Positions 43,800 through 55,102 of a DNA stretch of 64,000 nt are shown one piece after another. The stretch spans positions 29,164,501 to 29,228,500 of the forward strand of contig CM027377.1 of NCBI GenBank assembly GCA_015680905.1, given 5' to 3'. Each line of letters begins with the position of its first letter. The first letter of the stretch is position 1. The position numbers were made by a program, and so were the translations under genes. This stretch comes from Coptis chinensis (Eukaryota > Streptophyta > Magnoliopsida > Ranunculales > Ranunculaceae). The notes under the pieces were generated by a model that saw only the letters and a program-made list of their open reading frames with translations, ran no database searches and was not told the origin of the DNA.

Positions 43800-45514
43800 T
43801 TAAACTAGTTTGAGAAGGGATCAGTCTTGATTACTACCACAACAAACGTTTTTGAAATGGAAAAGTAAGTCTTTCTTAATTAGTTTATTTATGTTTTATT
43901 GCATTCGAATTTTATGTTTTCAATAAGGTTCAAATCATCTCTGAAAAAATGCAACAGTATTATGTTTTTTTTGGTGTTTGGTTGTTCATTGTAATATGTT
44001 GCGACTCCATATTCCCTAGCTTTCTGATAAGCAAGGCTATCTTCATTTGCATTGCAGCTTTGGGCCTTTGGCTATCCCCTATATGTAAACTCTCATGACA
44101 TTATGTATTCTCTCATACATCATATCTTGTCTCATTTTGATAGTTAAAAACTGGCCAAGCTTTCAACTTGTTTACAAATTTGGCCAGACAAAAGTTTTGA
44201 TTTTTTGGTATTAAATAATATGTCACTTAGAGAAAGCAGTTAACTATTGAATATTATTCCTAATGGAAACTTTGTGTAATGAGCAATCATGATTGATAGG
44301 TTGGCCTGAACCTGTGAAATCAGAATGTAATTTACGTACTTGTTTTATGCTAAATGGCACACCATGATAGTGTAAATCCTGATTGAATGCATAAGTTTCA
44401 TTGAATTTTTCTGCCACTAATTGAGAATTGCCCCATCTGCACTCCTTTACTTGTATGATTCAACTGTTGTTAGTAGGTTCGTTTGCGGGCTTTACGGTGA
44501 CTGAATTACTTTTAGGTGTCCCCGTAGGATTTTTGTACCAACAATAGTTTGATAGCTTCAACTCCAATCTGGTTGTTCATGGAAGAACAAAAGGCTTAGG
44601 GTCATGGGGCACTGTAATCAGTTAAAATTAGCTATTCATTCAAGTGCAAAAATCCAGAAAGCTGAACTTGCTTCACAAGGATTTTCTGATTGCAGCGTTT
44701 TATGCAGGCATGCCTTAATTATATTCTATTTTCAGTTGGATGTTCATTTTTCAAGTTAACTACTTAAATTTCTTTGTTCCATTTTATATGAGAATCAAAT
44801 ATATATGCAGTTGATTATTTGGTTGTTGTTTAGGGGTGAGGAGACTGGGAGAGGACTTCTACACAATTTTCTAGTATTTTGTTTACTAAAAATTATCCTT
44901 GTGCAGGTACAAAGTGATTATATAAAGTGTTGCCTAGCTAGCTAGATTAATTAAGCTTGGGAGGATGCCATAGTTGTGAATCAGAAGCATAAGTACCCTT
45001 CAATTTGTGTGAGTGGAGCCTACCTACTCTGGTTTTTATTGTACTCTTTATATCATGGGTCTCAAAGTGTCTTAGTGTACATATTAGGCCGGTTTTGCTT
45101 AAAAAAAAAGGGGGCATCTCATTAATTAAGGTTACCTACTCTGTTTGTTGTAACTTTTTTCTTTTCAGTAAGCAGACTGCACACAAGTCTGGTGTGTTGT
45201 TAACTAACATTGGTGTAGTTTTAGTAGTTATAACTCCTTAAAACTTGTGGCTAGTGGCCATGTACTTTAATTTATGTTCTTTTAGGTGGTGTTTATATTG
45301 GATCATTCATTCATCTTGACTTGGAGAATTGAGTTATCGGATTGGTAGAACTCCATATATGTTAAGTGTTTACTATTAACTAATTTGCCAAGCATTTTTC
45401 CTTGATAAAGCGTAGGGTCTTAGAAACTGATTACTAAAGTAAGTTAAATTGTGACAGGGAACAAGATGATTTATAGAGAGAGGATGCTTGGTAGTTCCAT
45501 TATTATTTTTGATA

Positions 45515-45571
<57 letters not shown>

Positions 45572-46500
45572 CAATGTTCTTTCAACAATGGTAATTATGA
45601 ATATGAGAGTTGCTATGAATAGAGAGTTTCATTGCGATTTTGTATGTGTTTGATAAATTAGACTTACTAGAGATGAGATCAATTTGTTTAAAACTACACT
45701 TACCGGAGATAAGATTAATTTTTTTATAGGTGAAAGCTAACGGAATAAAAGAATTCCCTGTTCTTTTGTTGAAGGTCAGGCCCTGTTATCTCCATCCTCT
45801 TTGTTTCTATATTAATGTTTTTGTGTTTGTGAACGCTGATCACGGTTGATTCAAGCTGAATAGAATGTTAGAGTTTTTGGTCCTAAGGTCTGAATTGCTA
45901 TGTAGAAGTACTCTAGTTTTCTATATCCAATCTGTTGAAGTATTTTTTTTTTCTCTAAGACTTGTTGTGGTCTTTATGCTTGCCTAATTGCAGCATAATG
46001 AATAAATAGCAGGTCAGAACCAATGCAAGTTGAAACTACCGAGACCAAGCGGACTGCTTTTGACGTCCTGGAGGTACGACTGTTATTTACTAGAAGAGAA
46101 AAGGGCAATATTTTATAAATGGGTTCGGTACTGCATTTCGGTTGTCGACATAAGCTTTATTAGATTCCATGTTAGCAAGTGGTCTAAACTGTTCAAAGTT
46201 TGTGTGTCCTGAAGGCCAATTTAAGAATTGTGAACATCTTTCTTCTTCATTTGTTTTTATTTTATATTTCTTTTCCCAACTAAATCGGTGCAGCCTTGAA
46301 ACTTGACTTATATTTGAGAATGGTCCTAATGTACTTTGTTTCCTAGCAGTTAGGTCCTTAGTCATTTAGGGTGCAACATAGTTACCGTTAACTTGGATTT
46401 TTTTTTTTTTTTTTTGCATGATAGACTCTTATTTATTTATTTTGGAATTTAATTTTTTGCAGGTGATGTTTGGATAACGTTTGATGATTGAAAGTCAAAC
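43800..46500 (+). other. Interior of CACTA element with exon/intron-like signals
   Basis: No domain is recognised. Several consensus splice-like sites occur: ATGGAAAA|GTAAGT at ~43863, and a candidate exon 46014-46073 between ...aaatagCAG and TGGAG|GTACGA (contents SEPMQVETTETKRTAFDVLE in one frame). 45885-45995 resembles 8960-9070. This suggests a captured or ancestral intron-containing gene, but I cannot name it. Confidence 0.3.
45518..45568 (+). repeat. (AT)n microsatellite
   Basis: About 50 bp of AT inside the CACTA element. Confidence 0.95.
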
Positions 46501-47063
46501 TATGTAAACCATTCTTATTGAGACATATTTTGTGGATATTTTTTAGTTAAATGTATGTAAATTTTTGAGATGGTTGAATGTAATGTATTATGTTATTTTG
46601 TGAATCGATCACGAACTGGCTAGTATGTTAATTGGTGATCATGTCAGTGGAGTTTGATTGTATACATTCTAAATGATTTATGCAATTTTCAAGGTATAAA
46701 TTATTATTTTTTTCCAAAAAATGTATTTTGTTATGACGGCCTTGCCAAAACCATCACAAACTGAACAAGTTTCTTGGCAATTTTTACTGAAAATTATGAT
46801 GTTTGTACAAAAATTAATGACGGTTATCATGTAACAATCAATATTTTTCTGCCTATTATGACGGTTTTTAGGTCAATTTTTGACATGAAATCTTTGAAGT
46901 ATATAACGGTTTCACAAAAACTGTCATAAGTTTAATGACGGTTTTTGTGAACTTTTATGACGGGCTCTATAATAACAGTTGTTTCTTCAACGAAAAAATG
47001 TCATTAAACCTGTTTTATGATGGCTTTTAGCTGTCATTACAAGCCTTTTTTTTAGTAGTGATT

Positions 47064-47400
47064 GGAGCTATCCTAAGGCAACGTCGAGAGAACAAGCCAA
47101 TTGTCATTTACTATGATATTAAAACTCTTAATGAAGCTCAACGTAATTATACCACCACTGAGAAAGAGTTTCTCGCAGTTGTATAAGTCCTGCATAAGTT
47201 TCGTCCTTACCTAGTTGGTTCTTCCACAATAGTCTACACGGACCATGCGGTGCTTCGTTACCTTTTAGCAAAAAAATGATGCAAAACAACGGTTGATCCG
47301 CTGGATCCTTCTCTTGCAAGAGTTTACTCTAGAAATTAGAGATAAAAACGGTTGCGAGAATGTGGTTGCAGACCATTTATCACGACTCGTCAATGATGTC
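47064..47400 (+). pseudogene. Element B RNase H, C-terminal part
   Basis: Resumes after the CACTA element: GAILRQRRENKPIVIYYD, KTLNEAQRNYTTTEKEFLAV, then stop, [26 protein letters not shown]. This is the gypsy RNase H ending in the conserved TDHA/LRYLL segment. There are stops at ~47182 and after YLLAKK. It leads into [17 protein letters not shown] and the integrase. Confidence 0.85.
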
Positions 47401-48270
47401 GATAATGATGCCAAACCAATCTGTGATTCATTTCCGGATGAACACTTGTATTCCGTTTTTTCCTCTCATTGGTACCCTGATATAGTAAACTACCTAGTTA
47501 CCGAGGAGGTCCCTTCATCTTGGACTCGTACGGACCGGAAAAAGTTCTTATCCACTGTGAAATTTTATTTTTGGGATGATTCCTACCTCTTCAAGTATTG
47601 TTCCGACCAACTGATACGCCGTTGCATTCCCGACTGGGAACACAATGATGTGTTATCCTTCTTCCATGAACAATCTTGTGGTGGTCATTTCAGTGGCAAG
47701 AAAACTGCGGCCAAGGTTCTACATTGTGGATTTTATTGGGCAACATTGTTTAAATATGCACATGAGCATTGCAAAGCATGCACCCGCTGCCAGCAGCTAG
47801 GACGCATTACTCAATGCAATATGATGCCCTTAAATCCAATTTTAATTGTGAAAATTTTTGATGTATGGGGCATCGACTTCATGGGTCCCTTTCCAAATTC
47901 TCATGGCTTTCTATACATATTGGTATCTGTTGACTACGTGTCAAAATGGATTGAGGCAATGATATGTCATGCTAATGATCATAAAACTATCATTCTGTTC
48001 GTAAAGGAAAATATTTTCTCTCGATTTGGTGTTCCCAAAGCTATCATAAGTGATGGGGGAAAATATTTTTGTAATAAAATTTTTGAATTGTTAGTAAAGA
48101 AATATGGAGTTACTCACAAAGTGGCAACTTTGTATCATCCTCAGACCAGTGGCCAAGTCGAAGTCTCAAATAGAGAGATTAAATCCATTCTAGAAAAAAC
48201 AGTTAATCCATCTAGAAAAGACTGGTCTCTCAGATTATCTAATGCCTTGTGGGCATACGAAATGGCTTAA
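47293..48270 (+). CDS. Element B integrase (zinc domain and catalytic core)
   Basis: A 325-aa open frame. It begins in the RH end ([20 protein letters not shown]), then the linker, then the HHCC zinc domain ([13 protein letters not shown]...CKACTRC, about residues 128-166). The core has GIDFMGPFP (Asp), IISDGGKYF (Asp) and [15 protein letters not shown] (Glu), a complete DDE triad. Integrase inserts the element cDNA with a 5-bp stagger, matching the CTATA TSD. A frameshift at ~48250 moves the C-terminal domain to the next frame. Confidence 0.92.
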   Translation: MIRWILLLQEFTLEIRDKNGCENVVADHLSRLVNDVDNDAKPICDSFPDEHLYSVFSSHWYPDIVNYLVTEEVPSSWTRTDRKKFLSTVKFYFWDDSYLFKYCSDQLIRRCIPDWEHNDVLSFFHEQSCGGHFSGKKTAAKVLHCGFYWATLFKYAHEHCKACTRCQQLGRITQCNMMPLNPILIVKIFDVWGIDFMGPFPNSHGFLYILVSVDYVSKWIEAMICHANDHKTIILFVKENIFSRFGVPKAIISDGGKYFCNKIFELLVKKYGVTHKVATLYHPQTSGQVEVSNREIKSILEKTVNPSRKDWSLRLSNALWAYEMA

Positions 48271-48760
48271 GACACCTATAGACATGTCCCCTTACAGCCT
48301 CATTTTTGGAAAACCTTGTCATCTTCCGGTTGAACTTGAGCATCGTGCTCTATGGGCCATAAAAAGCCTAAATTATAATACCAATGCGGCAGGCGAGAAG
48401 CGAAAATTGCAATTAAATGAGCTTGAGGAACTTCGGAGTGATGCCTATGATCTCTCGAAGTCCTATAAAGCCAACATGAAAATAGTGCATGACAAGCACA
48501 TATTAAGAAAAGATTTCAAAATTGGTCAAAAAGTTTTGTTGTACAACTCGAGATTACACATTTTTCCAGGAAAATTAAAAACACGATGGTCTGGTCCTTT
48601 CACTGTCTCTGCTATCACCCTTTATGGAGCTATCTCTATGAAAAATTTAAATGATGACAGCAAATTTCAAGTAAATGGCCAACGCCTTAAACATTATCAT
48701 GAGTTGCGCTCTCCAGATGTTGAAGAGACACTTCTAAAAGATCTAGTCTACAAAGACTAA
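48242..48760 (+). CDS. Element B integrase C-terminal domain
   Basis: A 172-aa frame overlapping the core by 29 bases in another frame. It carries [78 protein letters not shown]. This is the usual gypsy integrase C-terminus with the RWSGPF motif. It was fused to 47293-48270 before a 1-2-base frameshift. Confidence 0.88.
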   Translation: MPCGHTKWLKTPIDMSPYSLIFGKPCHLPVELEHRALWAIKSLNYNTNAAGEKRKLQLNELEELRSDAYDLSKSYKANMKIVHDKHILRKDFKIGQKVLLYNSRLHIFPGKLKTRWSGPFTVSAITLYGAISMKNLNDDSKFQVNGQRLKHYHELRSPDVEETLLKDLVYKD

Positions 48761-50490
48761 AAGATTCACTGGTGTACTTCCTTCCATGTGTTTAAGACAG
48801 GGGAAGTACGCCATTAGAGTAATCGGGCCCTCTTCTATTTTCTTCTCTCAAATCTTCTAGTGTGTGGTTGCAAGCACCGCAACCTTAGTCCACAAAACTC
48901 TACTTCAGAACTGAGTATAAATGTCTTCTGATAATCGAGCAAATGTACCTTCTAGTAAACAATGGGTACCAAAAACTTCAACTCCTTCCTTATCTTCCCT
49001 TTTCTATTCTCTTCCTTGCAAACTCCAAGTCATCATTTGGTGTAAATCTCACCCATCTCGAATAGGTAATGGTCGTAGTACTTTTGCTTGAAAGCGACGT
49101 GCGCAAAGGATTGGGTGGTGTATGAATTGTCAAACACCTTTCTGTCCAGGTCTTGAATTACTATCTAATATGAGCCGGTATAAGGTATATTTTTGTCTGA
49201 CACCAGCTCAATAGGATAAACTTCGTCGACGGCCCGTTGCTCCCACAGGTTTGGATTCGTCTTGAAAATCTGACGTTAAAAGACTCACATTCATCTTGAG
49301 GATCTGACGTTAAAAGACTCAACATGTATGTACTCGTGTCTTTTATTTTCACCTTTGCACTAAGCATTGTGCACAAAGAGAGTCGTGTTGTGCACCATCG
49401 GATGTTCCCTAGTTCGCACGGGCAATGGATTTCACCAGGCCAGCCCCTAGCAGTTTTCTATTTGATTGCAGTTCGGGGCGGTTTGAGGCTATACCATATG
49501 TACTAAGGGTAATATTATTATTAGACCATTGCACATTGGTCAGGGATGGTACCGTCCTGAACCCTAGGCCCCCAAAACATAAAAGTTAAGTCACAGTCTG
49601 GCGGGATTGGGTTCGCTCCAGAGCCGATATGACAGTTGCTTGATTTTACTGTAATGGTTTTCTTCTTGAAGTCCGGTGTTGTTGACACGTTCATCTCCCC
49701 TTGTAAATTTTAGCACTTCATTCGTTCAATTTGGAGTTAAAACGAATCGAAATTCCGCGTTTGAAGTTTCGGGACATAATGGGAATTTCTGGAATTAATT
49801 TGGGCTTGGGCCAAAATTTCAAACCCGACACAAATCACGAGTCCAGCTAAAAACCCCATCACGCGAGACAACCCACGTGTCAGCCTATCCCATTTCCTCA
49901 TATATATATATCAGTTATTCCTTTATGCATTGGACCTAATCTTTAGGCCCAACAGACTGATTCAAATAAGTAATTTCATCGGAATTATTCACTACGCCCA
50001 ACGGTCAGATATCCAAACGGTCAAATTTTCGCCTATAAATTCCGACATTTCTCATCACCTTTCACTCATCCCATTCTCTCACTCTCCATAACTTCATTTT
50101 CACATATTCTCATCTTCATCAACATAATGGATCCAATTGAAAATTAGAAAAGGAGCAACATGATGGGGCATTCATAGTCGTCTTGATAACAGTATTTATC
50201 GTTGTGATACTGTTAATAATCATGCATAACATCCTCCAGAATATCTAAATCTATGTAACCTACCTATCTATTTCCCTTTGTCGTTTTGCATACTACTATG
50301 GTGTGTTAAATAATTCTCAAACCATTTGTACGGTCTACGTATTAAATGGAGAAGTCCCCTATTTAACATTTGTGTGTATTAGTTGTATTCTTACCTTATC
50401 ATAAACATAAAAAAATTATCAAAACCATAACAAATAAGAAAAATCAATAACTCACGAAAATAATTCAATCTCAACTCATTAGTTCATAGA
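48761..50490 (+). other. Element B spacer between integrase and P1
   Basis: No supported ORF. Two copies of atctgacgttaaaagactca occur at 49268-49288 and 49300-49320. The stretch tttgggcttgggcc, aaaatttcaaa at ~49799 resembles element A 29069 (tttgggtttgggcccaaaa), so this spacer is homologous to A's, without the Pack-MULE. Confidence 0.55.
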
Positions 50491-50541
50491 AGATCGCGCA
50501 CGCTATACAGTACACCTAAAAATTGTCGTGCCCGCAGCTCA
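50491..50541 (+). repeat. Degenerate GC-rich motif copies upstream of P1 (element B)
   Basis: gatcgcgcacgctatacagta (~50491) and gtcgtgcccgcagctc (~50526) look like decayed copies of element A's GAGCGCGCCCGCGC motif and occupy the equivalent place before P1. Confidence 0.45.
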
Positions 50542-50871
50542 ATTATTCTATCCATCCTCCATTATTGAGGTATGATCATCAATTCAGAAATTACCTGTCG
50601 GTCTAACTGCCCTGTGAAACCTTCCTTGGCATTTTCTATCAATTTACTACCTCATTAATTGGACATCCAACATGGAAAGACATATTATGGATACCCATAG
50701 TTGTTGTTAGAACAACACATGGTTCACTTGTGTTTTCACATATTAATTATGTATCTAACTGCAAGTGGCATTCTAATTCGTACAGACTCATATATTGGCT
50801 ATAAATCTCATCGTTCAAGCCATTTTCATTTCACGCATTCTTCACTATTTTTCCCTCACTTATACTTTCAA

Positions 50872-51953
50872 ATGGATCACCCAAGAAAGATAGTGCCCGA
50901 GAAAAATTATTTGAAGAATTTTGATGAAGGCCTGTTTTCTCCATATTTTGACACAGAAATTGTACGTCGAGGATGGATGCCTCTTCTATATCATTCGGAA
51001 ATGAGTTATTCCAGAGAATTGGTTTTGATGTTCTACCAATTTAGCGGACCTGAACATGGTAAATTCTATTTCCATGCTCATGGACAACGATTTGAATTGA
51101 CTAGGGAAATTATCTCCGACATACTTCAAATTCCAATCAATAACCCGGAATTCCATATTCCAAATTCACCTTTTGATACCGTCAAACAATTACTACAGGC
51201 CACTGTACCTCATGGCGAAATCGAAAACAGACATCATGTTGTCCTTCAACGATCTTTGAAACATAATCAATGAGTTGTGCTCCACTGGTTAGGACACAAT
51301 GTGGCAGGTACATCACAAAAAACTGAAGTGACAAAACCTCAACTCCGATCCACATACTTTGGATTATGTAGAATCAAAGGGATGATTTTTACATAATTCA
51401 ATATCTCTGGAACTCGGTTATCAGGCCCAAAAAAAGGTTAGCACCTCTGCCAACTTTAGTCATGAAAATTATGATGCGTTGGGGTTATCCACCTGTTTAT
51501 CCAGAAATACAGCTTCAAAAAGCGGGCCTTACTGTACTTCACACAGACTGCGAAGCTGGTTTTTGGACTCCAAATACTACGATAGATGTACAAGATGACC
51601 AAAGCTCAAACTCTGAACATTTCTTTGCTGAAGATGCTATGCAAGACATTTTTAATCCCATGGAAGGCATTCATTTTCTTCATCAAGGCATGCGGGAACT
51701 ACACGCACGCCAAGAAAGTATCATCACAAGTCTTATGGATTTCCAGGAACGTCAAGCAATGCACGATATTGAACAGGAGGAAATCTTGGAAAATCATTCT
51801 CAGTCTTTGAAAAATCACGCTCTCCTAATGGAGAATCAAACTACGCTCTCTGCCAACCTGGGGGTCTTTCAACTTCAGATCAGCCAACAAATTGATGAAC
51901 TGAATAATGTTGTCCATGATCTTCACCATCCTCATCATCATCATGATCCATGA
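50872..51953 (+). pseudogene. Element B accessory ORF P1 (domain plus coiled coil)
   Basis: ATG 50872 starts MDHPRKIVPEKNYLKNFDEG and is open to 51271, with FSPYFDTEIVRRGWMPLLYH, SYSRELVLMFYQF and FELTREIISDILQIP. Then come stops and frame changes, and 51462-51953 resumes (MMRWGYPPVYPEIQLQKAG). It ends in a heptad-rich coiled coil (LHARQESIITSL, QERQAMHDIEQEEILENHSQ, LQISQQIDELNNVV) and a His-rich tail. Same layout as element A P1. An upstream ATG at 50701 extends the frame but is less like A. Function unknown; no clear signal peptide or membrane span. Confidence 0.72.
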
Positions 51954-52422
51954 TTTTCTTCTTAAAAAAAGGTTAGCTTCGTTTTAACAAAAAACTCAAC
52001 TTTCCCAAAATGAAATAAGTTAAAATTAGTATTATTAATTAAGTTTTTCGTCGTGTGCTCCTTTAATTAATATTGTTGTTATCTTTGTGTCTTCTTTTGT
52101 AAGCTAAACCTACTAGGATTGTCATAATTCACATTGTTATATCCAGTAATCAAATTTTAACATGTTATTTTAAATTTGATTACAGGAGGGGTCTATCTTC
52201 TTCCATACTCTATCATCCATTCAGTCAAACTTTATTGGACATTTTTCTTTATTATACACATCTTTATCCATTAAGTGTGGGCGACATACTTGATTTCCTT
52301 CCGATAGGACTCTCACATTGTTATTTGCAACGTGGATACTTCATTTTGGACGTTTCCTCACGTACATTGATTGATAGTTTGTCAGGAATCTTTGCATTAC
52401 CCATCGCTCTACTCCATTACAT

Positions 52423-53427
52423 ATGGCTTCTTCATCACACGTAGCATCTTCATCAAGCATGGCATCTCTGAAACTCATTCCTGAGCAATCCTTTCAGGCT
52501 ATGATGGATTCCAATGCGTATGGCTTTCATTTCCATGATTACATCACTAACATCAGGTGGTCTTCCCTTGTTCTTCGCCTTGACCAAACTTATTCTCCAA
52601 GTTTGGCGGCCTACTGTTATGCTAATATGGGAGAAACACCAACATTCAACACTGCTCACGGCTTTTTCTTAGACGGATTCACAATCCAAGTTAGTGACAC
52701 ACACCATATCTTTTCTGAGCAAATGCTTGCCCTAACTTTGGACCTTCTATATCACGAGCCGACAACAACATGGCCATACATTTTTCAAAACTCTACTCGT
52801 TCCTTTTCATGGCCTGCTTTTCGCGCAGCATACGGTGATGGTCTTGAAATTAAAGATGAAGGAACTAAACTAGGCAGATGGCTAGACACCACCATTCCCT
52901 TAGCCAGCATGACCATGAACATGGGGAATGCAATGTTGTTTGTCCTTCTGAACATCATGGGAGATTGGCATTTTTCAACCGCTAATAATGCTGCCTGTGT
53001 TGTCTTCAATGTGCTTGCTCAAGGTGGTCAAACATTCTTTGATATCTTAAACTATGTTATCTCCAATCTGAAACGAGCTCGCACTGTTCGGGATCAGTTT
53101 ATACTTTTACCTGTAACCGCTTGTCGAATCATGAAGACACATTTCCCACAGTTTTCAGCTACTTTTCATGACTGGGTCAAGGTAGATTCTATGTGCCCAG
53201 CAAACAAAATCATTCGTTCTTTAAGGTTTAGGCAATGGAGACATCCTGCATGGTATTTGAGACATGTTCGTTGTTATCCGGACGATGATAAGATATTGAA
53301 ACATTTGAACGAATCTGGTGAACAAGAATGGGCCACCATTTGGAAAAACATTATCTTATGGCGCGATGCTAAGGAAATGTATTTCACTAAAGAAGACGTC
53401 ATACCATCACCACATCCTGGATGGTAA
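52423..53427 (+). CDS. Element B accessory ORF P3, intact 334 aa
   Basis: A fully open frame. By comparison with element A (MKSPQIIPEQ) the ancestral start may be the internal ATG at 52459 (MASLKLIPEQSF), with the upstream ATG adding a Ser-rich 12-residue leader. Landmarks: NIRWSSLVLRLDQTYSPSLA (~40-60), MTMNMGNAMLFVLLNIMGDW (~165-185), STANNAACVVFNVLAQGGQT, KIIRSLRFRQWRHPAWYLRH (~265-285), C-terminal WKNIILWRDAKEMYF. The N-terminus resembles P1, suggesting an ancient duplication. It is the only accessory ORF still intact in the window. Function unknown. Confidence 0.82.
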   Translation: MASSSHVASSSSMASLKLIPEQSFQAMMDSNAYGFHFHDYITNIRWSSLVLRLDQTYSPSLAAYCYANMGETPTFNTAHGFFLDGFTIQVSDTHHIFSEQMLALTLDLLYHEPTTTWPYIFQNSTRSFSWPAFRAAYGDGLEIKDEGTKLGRWLDTTIPLASMTMNMGNAMLFVLLNIMGDWHFSTANNAACVVFNVLAQGGQTFFDILNYVISNLKRARTVRDQFILLPVTACRIMKTHFPQFSATFHDWVKVDSMCPANKIIRSLRFRQWRHPAWYLRHVRCYPDDDKILKHLNESGEQEWATIWKNIILWRDAKEMYFTKEDVIPSPHPGW

Positions 53428-53616
53428 ACTTGAGTAGGGAATTTTACATATATCTAATTGTATATAGTGTGCTATTGTTTTACTTTGTTTATTTATGTAT
53501 AATATATTATGTTACAACAACTTTCTGTTCCAACAATCCAGCCCTAATTTTTCTCACGGTTCTCAGGTAATTCCTTTCTTTATCTATTTTTACTTCGAGG
53601 GCTAAACATCATTCAA

Positions 53617-53627
53617 TTTGGGGGTGC
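53617..53627 (+). other. Internal polypurine-like tract after P3 (element B)
   Basis: TTTGGGGGTGC, preceded by cgagggctaaacatcattcaa, in the same place as the 32460 tract of element A. Confidence 0.55.
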
Positions 53628-53699
53628 TTTAAACCTTAGGCAACTTGTAGGCTGTATATAGTTTTTATTTTTTTGTTAGTAAATGTACTTAGTGACAAA

Positions 53700-55060
53700 G
53701 TCTTGTTTCCTTTTCAATGATGAAAATTGTCTAGAAGTCTCACTTTAGCATTCGAATTAGAATTCATTTTTAAGAAACTTAAGATAATACGTACACAATA
53801 GTTTTTACATCTTTTCATGAATATTCATGCACTGAGTATCATCGATTGTACATAGTAGTAAGTTTCTGGAACCCACGGTTAGTCTACTTAAACTATCAAT
53901 CCTGTGAGATCTAACCAAAAAGCCTCAATATGAGTGATTTGTGAGTGATGACACAGAGGAGTAGTTTTTCCGAATAGAGAAAATTGCGCGTCTACTTACT
54001 TGATCACCATCCGAACCCTAAGCGAGAATTTAGGCCTTCTTTGGATCGACATAGCTAAAATTCTTACCTATTACAAATTCTATTGCTAATCACTCCACTG
54101 GACATTTCATCAAACCTTTCACTTTCACCAAAAATTCCTTACCCATCTATTAACCCCAAATAAAAGAACTTACCTAAATGATGAGTATGAGAAATAGGAT
54201 AAAATATAGAAAAAATAAAGAGAAACACTTGTCCCAAATAAATTAGTTACCTGCTTTAGGAAAGAAAAAATAGAATCATGTTTTTAAGCCTTGAAAAAAA
54301 AATTATTATGAAATAAGGCTTAAAAGCACAGTAGAAAAACTTAGGTAGAAGCAGGAAAAGAAAACAAGGATTTCTCTAGTGTAAATATCTTGAAGACCTT
54401 ATTCTCTCATACTTGTCATTTCTGATAGTTCACTTCAATTTTCTTCTACACCATCACCTAAGACCCATAATACCTAATAAATACCCTAGCTCAATTAGGA
54501 GTAGGATGGTGTGATAATAAGTAGTAGATGTGATTGATCAACCTCGGCTCCTCATTCGTCATCGAAAGATGTGAGGAAACGCGTGCCCACCGCATTAATC
54601 GGAGTTAGTAAAACCTGAGTGAAAAAAATTATGAGCGAATTTGTGCTTCGACACATACCTATGAGAACCCATTTAGGTACGCTCTCCAAAGGATCTAGAA
54701 ACGGCCCTACTAGTGCAGTTCAATGTAAAATTCACTGTATGCATGTTCATATGTAGATGTTTCAATTATTATATGCATATTAACTTGAGTTTTAAAGGAT
54801 TTAATCCTTGTTCCCCAGTAAGGAGATGTATAGATATCTAAGATTAATTTAGAAAACAAGCTTTTGTTACTGAGTCGTTGTAGCATAAATGAAGTTTGTG
54901 AGTATCTTATCTAGAAAACTCTCACGAGGTTATAACTCGTCCACTAGAGAATTCCTAGTGGTTTAAGGCCTTGTTGCATACGGTTAATACAACCGCACTC
55001 TTCGAAACGAGAATTAGCTTAGAGTGCACAGTTTTGGCCATTTATCTATTTTAATGTCTC
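53700..55060 (+). other. Long non-coding 3' region of element B, conserved with element A
   Basis: Counterpart of 32640-34013. It includes agcgagaatttaggcc, ccgaatagagaaa and gaattcctagtggtttaagg. No ORF. Confidence 0.65.
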
Positions 55061-55089
55061 TTCTTTGCTTGAGGACAAGCAAAGTGCTA

Positions 55090-55102
55090 TTTGGGGGTGG
55101 TG
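55090..55102 (+). other. Polypurine tract of element B
   Basis: TTTGGGGGTGGTG directly abuts the 3' LTR start at 55103, the position expected for the plus-strand primer. Confidence 0.85.

Larger units (their letters stand above)
43105..47060. mobile_element. Non-autonomous CACTA (En/Spm) transposon in element B RNase H
   Basis: 3956 bp, with TIRs CACTACTAAAAAA (43105) and the inverted copy TTTTTTTTAGTAGTG (ending 47060), and 3-bp TSD ATT (43102-43104, 47061-47063). Subterminal zones hold many gacggt/accgtca motifs in both orientations. No transposase is visible, so it depends on an autonomous element. Excising it in silico rejoins the RNase H frame (CNASD-AI|GAILRQRRENKPIV). Confidence 0.95.

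Noticed and set aside
50872..53427. Calling P1/P3 envelope proteins
   Set aside because: Position fits the env-like slot of Athila-type elements, but I see no signal peptide, cleavage site or convincing membrane span, so only 'accessory ORF' is supported.
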